Assembly (NCBI GenBank): GCA_016800925.1
Contig: JABCPU010000848.1
Location: forward strand, 1 to 23,910
From: Suillus spraguei
Lineage: Eukaryota > Basidiomycota > Agaricomycetes > Boletales > Suillaceae
DNA length: 23,910 nt
Direction of reading: 5' to 3'
The number at the start of each line of letters is the position of its first letter. Position 1 is the first letter of the stretch. A program made the translations under genes and the position numbers. The notes beneath the pieces are model-generated. The model did no database searches and had not been told where the DNA came from. It saw only the letters and a list, made by a program, of their open reading frames with translations. Below, one piece after another: positions 9,315 through 19,097 of this stretch.

Positions 9315-10503
9315 CAAATCACGCTTCAAGGCCATTCTCCCGTCAGAACTACCAGCTGTCCCTCAACCATACAAACGGGGTCTAGTACCTGCATCGTCCC
9401 AGCTACGCCCACATTGTCTGGCGCGGGATCGTTTAAAGCTCTGGTTTCCTCTACAGTCGAGATTAGCAAGCACGCCGGAGGGAGAGGCACTAGCGATCAC
9501 CGAAGAGGATCTGCAGAGAGTGTTGACAGTGATGAACATGTCGTGGGCATTGAGCACGAGGGAATGCTATGGAGCGGGGCTGTTAGTCTTTCACGTCTTC
9601 TGTGATGAAAGAAACATACCGGAGGACCAACGCTGTCCAGTGGACACACGCACAATTCTGAATTTTGTATCGAGCTGCGCAGGCTCGTATTCAGGGAAGA
9701 CACTGGCGAATTACGTGTATGCGATCAAGGCATGGCACACGCTACATGGTCAACCTTGGGAGATCTGTCAAGACGAGTTGAAGGCGTCCTTAGACGGGGC
9801 ATCAGAATGCACACCTGAAACATCTAAACGAAAGAAACGCGAACCCTTCTCAACAGATCTTATCCTTCGGATTCGAACTCACCTTGATCTATCTAAACCC
9901 CTCGACGCAGCTGTTTACGCGTGCCTGACGACTGCGTTCTACGCGCTATGTCATCTAGGAGAACTCACAGTCAAAGCGCTGAAAAGTTTCGAACCTGACA
10001 AGCACGTTAAACGGTCCAACACTCAGATGGACGTCAAAGACCGACACGATTTTGTAGTCACCAAGATATTTCTTCCTCGAACCAAGACTTCGAATGTCGG
10101 ACAGAGTGTATTCTGGGCGCAACAAGATAACCCTACAGACCTGAGAGCCGCACTTCTCAATCACTTCACAGTTAATAACCCAGAACCAAATTCGCACCTT
10201 TTCACGTGGAGACATATGAAAGGAATGAGACCTTTAACTCGGACGGAATTCTGGAAAAGAGTCAGCGGGATAGTGAAACAAGCTGGACTGGGTAATTTGA
10301 AAGGACATGGACTGCGGATTGGAGGAACATTGGAGTACCTGTTGCGCGGTATCCCTTTCGATGTCGTCAAATCCATGGGGAGATGGTCGAGCGAGGCATT
10401 CACAGTCTATTTGCGCAAACACGCATTAATTTTGGCCCCATACCTGCAAGGATCTCCCGCGCTAGAACCGTTCACGCGCTATACCATGCCTCCAATGAAT
10501 TGA
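9315..10503 (+). pseudogene. Tyrosine recombinase of the Ngaro-like element; first catalytic Arg replaced by His
   Basis: About 395 residues are open in the frame +1 to RNase H, and the frame overlaps RNase H upstream. A SAM-like N-terminal DNA-binding part (about 9490-9780, SWALSTRECYGAGLLVFHVF) precedes the catalytic domain. Box II is complete: HGLRIGGT (His 10306, Arg 10315), GRWSSEAF (Trp 10384) and TVYLRKH (Tyr 10408), the H-x-x-R, W and nucleophilic Y of the family. Box I reads FYALCHLGEL, where an Arg is expected at the position occupied by His (CAT, 9952-9954); CGT to CAT would be one CpG transition. The recombinase would insert the circular cDNA into target DNA. There is no ATG before the SAM-like part, so it was probably made by frameshift from RT-RNase H. 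The copy is probably inactive. Confidence 0.85.
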
Positions 10504-10594
10504 CAAGGTTCGTCATTGCGTCACCCTCCTCCTTTGAAGTGGGAGTCCACGCTGCGCCTGACGCGTCGCTGGGCTCCTTCATTTTGGGAATCAT

Positions 10595-10768
10595 GGCTCA
10601 TCCTGAACTCTCCTTAGGTTAGAAACGATGTTTCGAGTCGCAAACCCTTCGGGTTTGAGCCCAAACAGCCACAGGACTCTGTTGCTGCCATTTGTATCAG
10701 ATAGATTGAGTAGACAATAGATCTGATATCTTGACGCTTACCTTGGAAACTGAGAGCAACGCATAGAT
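10595..10768 (+). repeat. Split direct repeat B1
   Basis: This 174-bp repeat runs from GGCTCATCCTGAAC to AACGCATAGAT and by eye is identical to B2 (offset 526). It contains a short palindrome, CAAACCC TTC GGGTTTG (about 10640-10656). It ends at the base where A2 begins, giving the B1-A2 junction. About 90 bp of unassigned sequence separates it from the recombinase stop. Confidence 0.95.
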
Positions 10769-10920
10769 TATATTCTATGTAAGTTTGAGGAACGAAAACG
10801 TAATTAGAATGAGGTCTATGCGGCGGCACAGCTTTCCGAAGTTCGCACCCTTCTTGCTTCATACTACCACGTAGTATTTGCAAGTCTTCTACTGCTAGAC
10901 TACACTATCGTTTCGTCGCA
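10768..10920 (+). repeat. Split direct repeat A2
   Basis: By eye this is an exact copy of A1, abutting B1. In the replication model for split-repeat YR elements, the internal B1-A2 segment templates the two incomplete ends, so identity to A1 dates the insertion rather than the ORFs. Confidence 0.95.
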
Positions 10921-11120
10921 CCCACCCTCCTCTCCCTTATAGCAGCTAGAATATCTTAATGTGCGCAAGATCCTCAAATCAAGACGAGGAATTGAACAGA
11001 ATTTAAAATTATAAAGCAAACTATTCACTCTCGACACATTATTCGACGCATTGTTTTCTACCCTAACAGAAACTCTTCGATTTCTAGAAAATTGAGCTGC
11101 TGAGGCCCGCCCGCCCTCAC
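10921..11120. other. 200-bp spacer between A2 and B2
   Basis: AT-rich unique sequence with no ORF or motif I recognise separates the A2 and B2 repeats. It occurs once in the window, so it is internal to the element rather than part of a repeat. It may carry 3' untranslated or priming sequence. Confidence 0.6.
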
Positions 11121-11294
11121 GGCTCATCCTGAACTCTCCTTAGGTTAGAAACGATGTTTCGAGTCGCAAACCCTTCGGGTTTGAGCCCAAACAGCCACAG
11201 GACTCTGTTGCTGCCATTTGTATCAGATAGATTGAGTAGACAATAGATCTGATATCTTGACGCTTACCTTGGAAACTGAGAGCAACGCATAGAT
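11121..11294 (+). repeat. Split direct repeat B2 (right end of the element)
   Basis: This is an identical copy of B1. Its last base, T at 11294, is followed directly by exon sequence of the interrupted Zn2Cys6 gene (GCCGCTTCAGG). The corresponding T at 5696 adjoins the other half of that exon. Confidence 0.95.
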
Positions 11295-12204
11295 GCCGCT
11301 TCAGGTGGACCGTCAGCAGTAACTTCACCACCAGCCTTAGCACTACCACTATTGCTGGCAGTGTTTTTGCCACAGACTTGGCCTTACATTCTACAAACAA
11401 GTTAACAAGGTTAGAAGTTTGACATGCACAGAACTTACTACTGAAGTACCTGGACTGGACACAGCCAGTCTTCAGCTTGCGGCACAGCCAGCAGCTATAC
11501 CCATGCTTGCTGGAGCAGAGTATCTTCTGACGAGCGCAGCGCTCGCACGGCTTTGAGTACACTATATCGCCAGGTCTCCTACCAGTCCTGGGGCGTGGCT
11601 TTGGACACTAGAAATAGCACATAAGTAAAGGCAAGTGAAAGAGAAGATGACGAGGACTTACCGAAGTACCCTCAGTTGACACTAAAGGTGCCACCATACC
11701 CTCCGCATCACCACCAATAACCTCCTCCATTGGCACATCTGCGACAGCAACTTCCTTCTCCTTACCCTTCTCGTCAGCAGCAGTGGCTAGCTTCTCTTGC
11801 TCATGCTTATTCTTCACGGCAAGCAAAGCTGTGCGAACCTGCTCTGTGAACCAATCATGCATCTTAGTGGCTTCTAGTCCCGCGGCATTCTCTGCTGGTG
11901 GCAAGACTAGTGCCAGGTTATAAGTCTTCCCATCCAAACGACACTTCGACATCGTGCTCTATAATGCTGAAATGAGTAAAGGCAAAGTACTCCTCTAATA
12001 GCCACTCACAATAGCAACAGTCCACTTGTTCATCCACTGCCTCTTCTCAGCGGCTAAGTCCTCACAGTCCTCAGGGATGCACTTGGTCAACACTTCAATC
12101 TTTGTGCACACTGCGGCAAACTTCTCAACCAAGAGAACGGCCTCAGGGCAAAGGTTGGAACCAAAGTCAAAGGGAGACATGCTGTAGCAACAGCAAGCAA
12201 GGTA

Positions 12205-12345
12205 TCACAGACACGCCAGTTCTTTATAGAGCTTCCCAGTTGTAACCACTGCATAACGCACCTCATGTTCATCATTATCCCCTTCCAATGGTACCATGAG
12301 TTCATCGCCAATCACATTTTGTAACCTCCGCATACCATGCATCAT
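12205..12345 (-). other. Small unassigned ORF upstream of the Zn2Cys6 gene
   Basis: A 46-codon minus-strand frame (MMHGMRRLQNVIGDELMVPL ... TTGKLYKELACL) ends 25 bp before the ATG of the Zn2Cys6 gene and is on the same strand. Its composition is protein-like, so it may be an upstream exon or the tail of a gene truncated at 12436 by LTR H3. I found no canonical splice pair that joins it in frame. I do not recognise the peptide. The rest of 12346-12435 shows nothing. Confidence 0.3.
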
Positions 12346-12435
12346 GCCACGCACTTGCAACCAATTGCAGGAACGCTAAGTCTTACACACGGTACATTTG
12401 ACCAGGGACGGTCAATATTCAAAGTGCCCAGCGGA

Positions 12436-13310
12436 TGTAGCAAGCAAAGTCACGCTAAGCATCAAAATCCCGTTTTTGACAAGCATCTCATTACTGTCTG
12501 TGGCAGCAACCAAAGAATTCACTTATAGCGAGTATATAGCCTTTTCGCTGTGCTAAGGCGGAACCGTACTTCTTCTGTGGACCCTTACTGGATCCTCGCA
12601 CCGATGCCCTCATGTCCTGTCCAATTCCGTCTGCGCCTCTTAACTAATACCCTGTTTATTTTCTTTCTCGCTACTGGACTCGCCTAATAATCTTGTGTGT
12701 GCTTGAATATGTTAAAAGGACTCATCATACATACCATTACTGTTACTTCCCATTACATCCTGTCACTTGGACTTAGTATCAGAACGCTCGCTAGTTGAAA
12801 TCTATTTGCCTTTGAACCTTTCTCTGTTCGAACTTCGCTCATTGATTTAACCGCTGGTAACTTAACTGCTCGAAGTACCACACAACTTTCAACTTTGCTA
12901 CTCGTAACCGGACCGCGGCCAGTGACCTTGATGGGTTGCTACTTCTTTCACTGCCTCTTTCATTGCCTACTTCGCTCGTACGGAGCCACCGTAACCGCTA
13001 CCGCTACCGCACCGCAGGTAGTAACATTATATTCATTTTGTAGGAGTTTCTTTTGTTCTTGCTAGCTAACCACCACAGCTACTCTTACCGCGTGGGTACC
13101 ACTGGCATTGCGCTAGTACTGCCGATATACCATAGCCACTGCTAACTTCAGAAGTCAAAGTCTTCGTTTCCTTATTAGTACTTTCTTGCTTCCTTCACAC
13201 TAACTTAGAAGGAATTGCTTCTATCGCAGTCCTCTTGGGTCGAACATCTCACTCACACCTTCAGTAGGATTATTGTTGTGCTTATACTTAGGCCAGCAGT
13301 AGTTTCTTTG
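12436..13310 (+). mobile_element. LTR, family H (copy H3), plus orientation
   Basis: The start TGTAGCAAGCAAAGTCACGC aligns with the family H starts at 102 and 16824, including CAAGCATCTCATTACTGTCT and the motif TATAGCGAG. The far end (TTAGGCCAGCAGTAGTTTC) resembles the end shared by families BF and H but lacks the terminal GTATCTTTACA, and it runs straight into the family A leader at 13311. No target-site duplication is visible. The 875 bp contain no coding frame of note. Confidence 0.5.
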
Positions 13311-14212
13311 TTTCAACGGTCTTTCTCTTGAAGATCTGCGTGAAAGTGTTGAATTTGTGATTTGAAGTAGTGTTGTATAGTAGGTATGTTTCACCCTAGT
13401 AGATCGTGTTTCAACCTATGAAAGTCTGTTTCAACTTTGTCGTGTTCTCTGAGTGCGTGTCTCCCTTTCCATTGAAAGAGAGAGTCTTTAGATCTGTTTA
13501 TGTAAAGCTTAGTCTGAGAGCTGTTAGATATTATATAGTCAACCCCTGTAAGGTAGTATATAATGTAGAGTAGATTTAGATTTCTTAGTCTTACTTCAAG
13601 GCTAGATTGCCTGCACTTTTATTCTTACAAAATCTCACACAGTAGGAGACAAGAGTTTCAAGTGGGAAGTCTGTTATTACAGGTGAAAATGGGCTCCTTA
13701 TATACCTTTTGGAGGCCCTGCTTACTAAGCATGATTCTACACATAGATTGGTAAGAAACCTTCCTATTTAGTGTGTTGAGTCAGCTTATTTTACTAAGTA
13801 CATTATAAATACAGTGAATTCTTACAAAGCATGACAAAAGGCTGTTGAGTCATCTCAGGGATTGGTCATGCAAAAGCTGACAAACCAAGCTTTTTGGGTG
13901 AGCTTACTCATCCTTTTTACTAAGTAGATTACAAATAAAGTTTAAATCTTACAAAGCATGATAAATCATGACAAAACATGATGAGTCAAGTCTGAAAGTC
14001 TTATAAATCATCAAATTTGAAGATAGAAAGTTCTGGAATAAAATGAAAGGGGATAGAATATGAAGGAACTCAATCAAAGTACAAAAATATAAGAGACAAT
14101 CAAAGTGTGAGCAAAATAATAGGATAACTTAAGGATATAGTATGGACTATTGGATCTTTCCTATCACTCCTTCTTATCTTAGCTTGGTATGAATCTCATA
14201 CCATGTATGACA
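13311..14212 (-). mobile_element. LTR plus leader, family A (right, inverted arm)
   Basis: This is the reverse complement of 1837-2735. The LTR spans 14212-13522 and the leader 13521-13311, with TATA box and AATAAA retained. Differences from the left arm are scattered substitutions and one- to three-base indels, so the two diverged recently. It ends at the same GTTGAAA point as the left arm, here against LTR H3. On the outer side it adjoins the transcription factor pseudogene region. Confidence 0.65.
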
Positions 14213-15277
14213 GCGCATGCAAAGGAAAATAATACAGAGCCTCAAGAGCAGACTCAACTAACTCACTGTGGAGACAGAGGCCATCAAACTTGCAGTCAAA
14301 CTATTCATGAAATGGGCATGATAACTGGGTTCATCTCCTTCTCTTCCTCTAATTGTACTTATGGACTCATGACTAATTACAAGTTGCAAGCCCATTGTGG
14401 AACCAACCACTTGCTTCCCAGGCATCTGCCACCAGATGGCGCTCCCCTATTCAACATGGGCAGCTGGTTCAGCAATTGTACAATGATATCTGTCAAATTC
14501 ATGATTTCGGGAACTCCTGTAACAAAGTCATGAGCATTGTAAAATGATGTATCAATTTTGATGCACCTGAATTAGGGTTGCTGAGGACTGTATGTAGGTA
14601 GAGGATGGATGCTTCTTGGAAGACATCAGCCATTATCCTCCAAGTGTTATCCACAGGAAGAGATGTGCCTGCATGTCCAGTAGGTGAATTTTGTATATTT
14701 CCATGCTCAGCAACCATTAATGATAATTCAGGATGCAATGGTGTCCTGTGTAAAGATACAACCTAACCTGGGCTGTAGATAACTACCTCCTAAGTTAGTA
14801 TGTGAGTCTTGTGCTCCATCTAGTCTGCTTCACTTGTGAAAACAACAGTGTTCGACCCTAAAGGGGATGCCTATTATTATGGTCAAGTTCAAGTCAAACT
14901 TATGTGCAAATGAAATGTCATGGTCGGCAGTAAGTTGCCGCAGTCAGTGATGATGCCGCCGGAACTAGTGTCGTAAGTAGCAGTAATACCGTGGCCAAGA
15001 TATAGTCAGAAACAGTTGCGTCAAGCGAGCAATGTTGAGCGATGATATCAGTGGTAGTGGTAAAGTTGCGAGCGGTGCAAAGAAACAGTAAAGAAAGGCC
15101 GCGGTACTTTCAGCGGTAAAGTAGCAGTGCATGAGAAGTTCAGTCAAAATAACAGTCAAAAGTCCAGCGGTAACAGAGAATGAGTGTGATTGATTAACAA
15201 GCGATAAGGAACTTTAAAGACTATGTCTACTACTGGGTGAATCCAGAGCTAGACAATAGTCCTGACCTATAGTACGT

Positions 15278-16824
15278 TGTAAAGATACAATCTAGCCTGG
15301 GCTGTAGATGAACCACGGCCTAAACTAGTATGCGAGTCTTGCGCTTCATCTAGTCTGCTTCACTTGCAAAGCAAGAGTGTTCGACCCTAAAGGGAATGCT
15401 AAGTTAGTATAGTTCAATAATGCCCCACCTGTGGTGCAAGACTGCTGTTAAGACTGTACTCAAAGGTAGAGAGACCTGAAGGGCTTTGGCCTCAGTTCGT
15501 GCACTGTGCCCCTTTCTCGAGTAATGCCCCTTATTTCAGGGAGAAGTTATACGTCCAAAGATCCGGAAGGAGTTGCGTGACAGGTCCAGACGTCCGAAGG
15601 TATCGGATATGATATGTCCGAAGGTTATCCGGAACATAGGGATAGAACGAAGATTAAGACTAGCTTCGGAACGAATTCCTAACTAGAAACTGGCAGAGAT
15701 AGACTATCCGGAGATAGAGTCGGAGATATAGACTATAGGAATCAATCCCAGTCTCGGAAGATGACTTGGAGCGGAAAGTGGCTTAAGTCCGGAGGAAGCA
15801 GAATGAGCAGAATCTAAGATGATATTCAAACTCAGGTTCTATGGAGATTTACAAGTGGTTTATATACTGTAAGTATCTAAGACAGATAATCAACAGGTCC
15901 GGGACCGAGGGCTATGTATGAAGTGTAATGGAAGTCTATTAGTTAATGCACAGCAGACCAGTGACGTAGGAGGGAAATATACATAGCCGGAATACCGGAA
16001 ATGGGAGGAATGACGAAAGGAGATAGATGCGGATATACACAAGGGAGTTAAGGTGCAAGAAGTGAGCACATTTGGATGGGTGGTCCGGACAGGATCTGTG
16101 GACCGGACGGATATGGAATCGATCAGATCTGATCGGATATGGTCGGATCTGAGATTAGAAGTATGGTATATGACAACTGCCGTCAGAGGTAGCGAGATGC
16201 TAGTGGTGACCTCTGGTCCGTGGGAAAATAGCAGTAATACTAGCGGTAAGTGCAGGAAAGCAGTAGACAAGCGGTAGCAAAAGTGGTAAAACTGCGGTAG
16301 TGCGTGCGGTAAAACTGCAGTAAGGCGTGGGAAACTGGCAGTAAAACAAGCGGTGAAGCGTGGGAAAGCGGTAAAGAGCGGTGGTGTGTGCAGCAGTAAA
16401 ACAATTCTTAAGAGACAGTGACTTCAGCGAAAGACTTTATTCCGTTAGAGACAGTAGTGGTGACAATTCCTAAGTACCGTGTGTACCATAGAGGGAAAAG
16501 TAAAAGTACCGGAATGTGCTTAGCTAAGAGGCACGCAGCAAGCAAGCGGTGTCACGGAAGGTAAGGTAAGTCTTGCCATAGCTTTAGTAATGGCAGAAAC
16601 AAATATGCTATGCACCAATGGATCTTAGATGGAAATGGAATGGACAGGAGGACATCGGTAGTGAGATTCGGTAAGGGGCAAGGATCCATGGAGCAAAAAT
16701 GGTCCCGGCGAAGCAAAAAGGGGTAATGCTCGCTATAGGGGTTTTCTTGGTAGCCGCTGTAGACAGTAATGAGACACTTGTGTAAAACAGCACTTTCATG
16801 GTCAGCATGACTTTGTTCACTACA
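15278..16824 (-). mobile_element. LTR, family H (copy H2), nested in BF2 and split by LTR C2
   Basis: On minus it starts TGTAGTGAAC at 16824 and ends TAGATTGTATCTTTACA at 15278. Its last 125 bp closely match the end of BF2, whereas its first 100 bp match H1 and H3. The middle (16181-16720) is rich in GCGGTAA and CAGTAAAA motifs, as is the middle of BF2. Without C2 and its duplication it is about 810 bp. No exact target duplication remains. Confidence 0.55.
15446..16175 (-). mobile_element. Solo LTR, family C (copy C2), nested in H2
   Basis: The 730-bp copy begins TGTCATATACCATAC (minus, 16175) and ends AGTCTTAACA (15446). It is flanked by the 5-bp duplication ACTGC (15441-15445 and 16176-16180). 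It is the shortest complete copy, lacks the minisatellite of C1, and has canonical TG...CA ends, so it serves as the reference for the family. Confidence 0.88.
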
Positions 16825-17874
16825 GCATGCAATGGTGTAAAATCAGGTACCGTATCATGCGGGGTACGCGGTGCTTATATCCTAAATCGTATGTATCCGG
16901 AATACTCTAGGCGAGATCAGTAGCACTCGAGTGTAGTAACCGCCATATGTAAACATAGCGCAAGGCACTGCGGCATGAGGCAACATGTAATAAGACTTGC
17001 CATGGAATCAGTGATAATGAACATAAAACAAATGATGCATCAAATGGAGCTATGCAGATGCGGCAAGGACATGGGAGGACATCGGTACGTGGAATGAGGT
17101 GCGGTAGTCGGTACGGTGTGCGGTAAGCATGAGATGCCACCAGTAATGCTAAAGGGGTAAGACAGCCATGGACAAGTGGTAACTCCTATAGACGTGAGAC
17201 AAGTGTCCAAAGATAGGGTTTTAAGCCCAGCACCAATATGTTTGTTACACCAGTCCTCTTCTACCAATGGACCTGTCTCTGTTTTGGTATGAAGGTGTCG
17301 CTCAATCATGTCCCCTTGCTGGATGAGCTCTCTCATACTCAAGGAACCTTTATGAAGTTCTTGCATCTTCCAGTATGATAGCATTGCTATCTCTGCAATA
17401 CCAAAAAGTACTTCATCTGGACAACCAGTTAAGCTATCCACACAAAGGGCTGACTCATCACCAATGCCCTGCTGCATTAAACCCCAGTAACCTGATGCTC
17501 CATGGAACAATCACTGGTATAAGGATAGATGTTTTGGCATCATTTTTAGGGTTAGGTTTGGCATGATATCACACCACTGTGTGCTTCAGATGAGCTTATT
17601 CTGCCCATAGTATCTGAAAAACTTACCTTTGTGGCCTTCAGTGCCAGTTGTGATGCCTCATCAATGTTTATAATCATCAACTTGGGGTTGTCACTTGTTG
17701 TTATTCCCATCCTCAGAAACCATTTGCTTGCAATGTCTAACATTGGGCGCCAATCTGTCACTCCATGTGACATGAGCAAGAAGCTCAACATGTGGATGGC
17801 CACATTCACATTGGATTTGCTTAGTGAAAGATCTGTTGGTGGGCACTATTGCAGAATCAGATTGCCAGTGAATG

Positions 17875-19097
17875 TGTTAAGACTGTACTCGAAGGGTAAG
17901 GGATCTGAAGGGCTTTGGCCTCAGTTTGTACACTGTGCCCTTTCCTGAGTATTGCCCTTATTTCAGATAGACAATATATGTCTGAAGGTCTGAAGGTAGT
18001 CGTGTGATGGATCCAGACATCCAAAGGTAACAGATATGTCACATCTGAAGGTTATCCGGAATGTAGGAATGGAGCAAGGTATAAGACTAGTGTTGGGCAG
18101 AGTCCTAACTAGAAACTAATGGAAGTAGACTACCCAAAGGTGGAGTCAGAGATATAGACTATAGGAAGGAATCCTAAGTCTTGGAGGATGACTAGAGTCA
18201 GAAGGAACTCAAGTCTGGAGGAACAGGATGAGGAGAATCTAAGATGATATTCAAACTAAGGTTCTACAGAGATTTACAAGTGGTTTATATACTGTAAGTA
18301 ACTGGCATGGATAATCAATGAGTCCAGGACTGAGGGCTATGTACAAAGTATAACAGAAGTCTATTAGTAAAATCACAGCAGATCAGTAAGCACAAGTTGG
18401 AAATGAAATATAGGTAACATGTTACGAACTGGGGTGGCGTCACCAGCGACAGTGAAAAGACACAGTCGGTCTGCTGGGAAGTTCTACAGTGTCCAGAAGA
18501 GGACAAGGTGAAAGCACAAGGAACGCATTCCGAGTACGATCAAGGGTTCTGCCTCAAAGACAAGTCTGAGAGGTTCTACGAGAATAGAGACTAAGGCTAA
18601 GGAGTGCTTAGACTTAGAGACAATTCAAGACGACTTAGGTTGGAGACCTAAGTGAAGGATATTCCAGGTAAAACCCAGTAAGATTAAAGTAAAGTATACA
18701 AGCGTAATACAGCATGCTTAAATAAGTCAATATGTGCGCATGGACCAGGGGAGAGAGACGTGAGAATGTAAGTGCGTATCCAAAGAAGGAAGGCAACTAT
18801 AGTACAGATGCGTTGAGCATATGAGTCAGAGTCATGTGATATACAAGTAAGGCAATAAAGAGAAAATGAATAGGGGCACGTACGACTGTAACATAACAGA
18901 TAAATAAGCAGGATGGAAATATACATAGCCAAAACACTGGAGACAGGAGGATTACCAAAAGGAGGTAAATGCAGATGTTTACAATGGAGTTAGAGTGTGA
19001 GAAGTAGGAAGTTTTGGATGGGTGGTCCAGATAGGATGTGTGAACTAGATGGAAGCAGGATCGATTGGATCCAAGATCAAATGTATGGTATATGACA
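17875..19097 (-). mobile_element. Solo LTR, family C (copy C3), carrying a nested D2 LTR
   Basis: On minus it starts TGTCATATACCATAC at 19097 and ends AGTCTTAACA at 17875. The flanking duplication is GAATG on plus (17870-17874 and 19098-19102). It is inserted in an exon of the transcription factor pseudogene just after the codons for NPTLEH. Removing D2 and its duplication leaves about 744 bp, the same size as C2. Confidence 0.88.
18420..18893 (-). mobile_element. Solo LTR, family D (copy D2), nested in C3
   Basis: The 474-bp copy has ends TGTTACGAAC and ACTGTAACA on plus, inverted relative to LTR orientation. It is flanked by the 5-bp duplication TAACA (18415-18419 and 18894-18898). On both sides the sequence is family C, and it aligns with C2 across the join, so it inserted after C3. 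Confidence 0.9.

Larger units (their letters stand above)
5696..11294 (+). mobile_element. Ngaro/PAT-like tyrosine-recombinase retrotransposon with split direct repeats
   Basis: The element has the arrangement A1 (5696-5848), three ORFs, B1 (10595-10768), A2 (10768-10920), a 200-bp spacer, B2 (11121-11294). B1 and A2 abut exactly, as expected for split direct repeats of YR retrotransposons, which replicate through a circle carrying a B-A junction. The ORFs encode Gag, RT-RNase H and a tyrosine recombinase, and there is no integrase or protease. No target-site duplication is present; a single T is shared between the ends and the target. The element lies inside a Zn2Cys6 gene on the opposite strand. 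Repeat pairs appear identical, so insertion is recent, yet the RT and recombinase frames are damaged. Split direct repeats exclude DIRS1-type elements, which have inverted repeats. Confidence 0.9.
5430..12180 (-). pseudogene. Zn2Cys6 zinc-cluster protein gene, interrupted by the Ngaro-like element
   Basis: Minus-strand exons are 12180-12010, 11958-11662, 11607-11439 and 11382-11295, continuing at 5695-5430. The three introns (51, 54 and 56 nt) begin GTGAGT, GTAAGT and GTAAGT, end in AG, and keep the frame. Exon 3 encodes PCERCARQKILC ... SCWLCRKLKTGC, spacing CX2CX6CX7CX2CX6C, the fungal binuclear zinc-cluster pattern. The cluster sits mid-protein (about residues 180-205), with a lysine/glutamate-rich segment before it. 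The C-terminal end (LDELHVIPDLF ... KEMAASMKYLHGY) looks like a coiled coil. The product would be about 330 residues. Zn2Cys6 domains usually bind DNA, but I assign no specific role. The Ngaro-like element separates the last exon in two, and a one- or two-base frameshift lies near 5597-5640. The start at 12180 is the first ATG of the frame; an upstream exon is possible. Confidence 0.7.
14749..17249 (-). mobile_element. LTR, family BF (copy BF2), split by LTR H2
   Basis: Read on minus, TGTAACAAACATATTGG starts at 17249 and the copy ends TTGTATCTTTACA at 14749. The 5' part (17249-16825) and 3' part (15277-14749) match the two halves of BF1. It lies inside the transcription factor pseudogene between VEEDW and the DNTWRIMAD segment. 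There is no exact flanking duplication; GTCCT occurs near both ends, but one base from the LTR on the left and three bases on the right. Confidence 0.65.

Noticed and set aside
5696..11294. DIRS1-type or Crypton classification of the YR element
   Set aside because: Cryptons lack RT, and DIRS1-type elements have inverted terminal repeats. Here RT-RNase H is present and the repeats are direct and split.
11140..11562. Single 140-residue minus-strand ORF across B2 and the host exon
   Set aside because: It fuses host exon sequence to the antisense strand of the B2 repeat and reads through a good intron (11438-11383); the spliced model gives a better frame and restores continuity across the insertion.
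1837..14212. Inverted family A arms as terminal repeats of one giant DNA transposon or Maverick-like element
   Set aside because: The arms contain LTR-type TATA and AATAAA signals, the enclosed content is a mix of retroelements and a host gene, there is no DNA transposase or viral-type gene, and no target duplication flanks the pair.
16907..17140. Open frame in LTR BF2, with a similar one at 3575-3913
   Set aside because: Both copies lie wholly within the LTR and share similarity only because the LTR is repeated; composition and the TATA-like box suggest noncoding U3.
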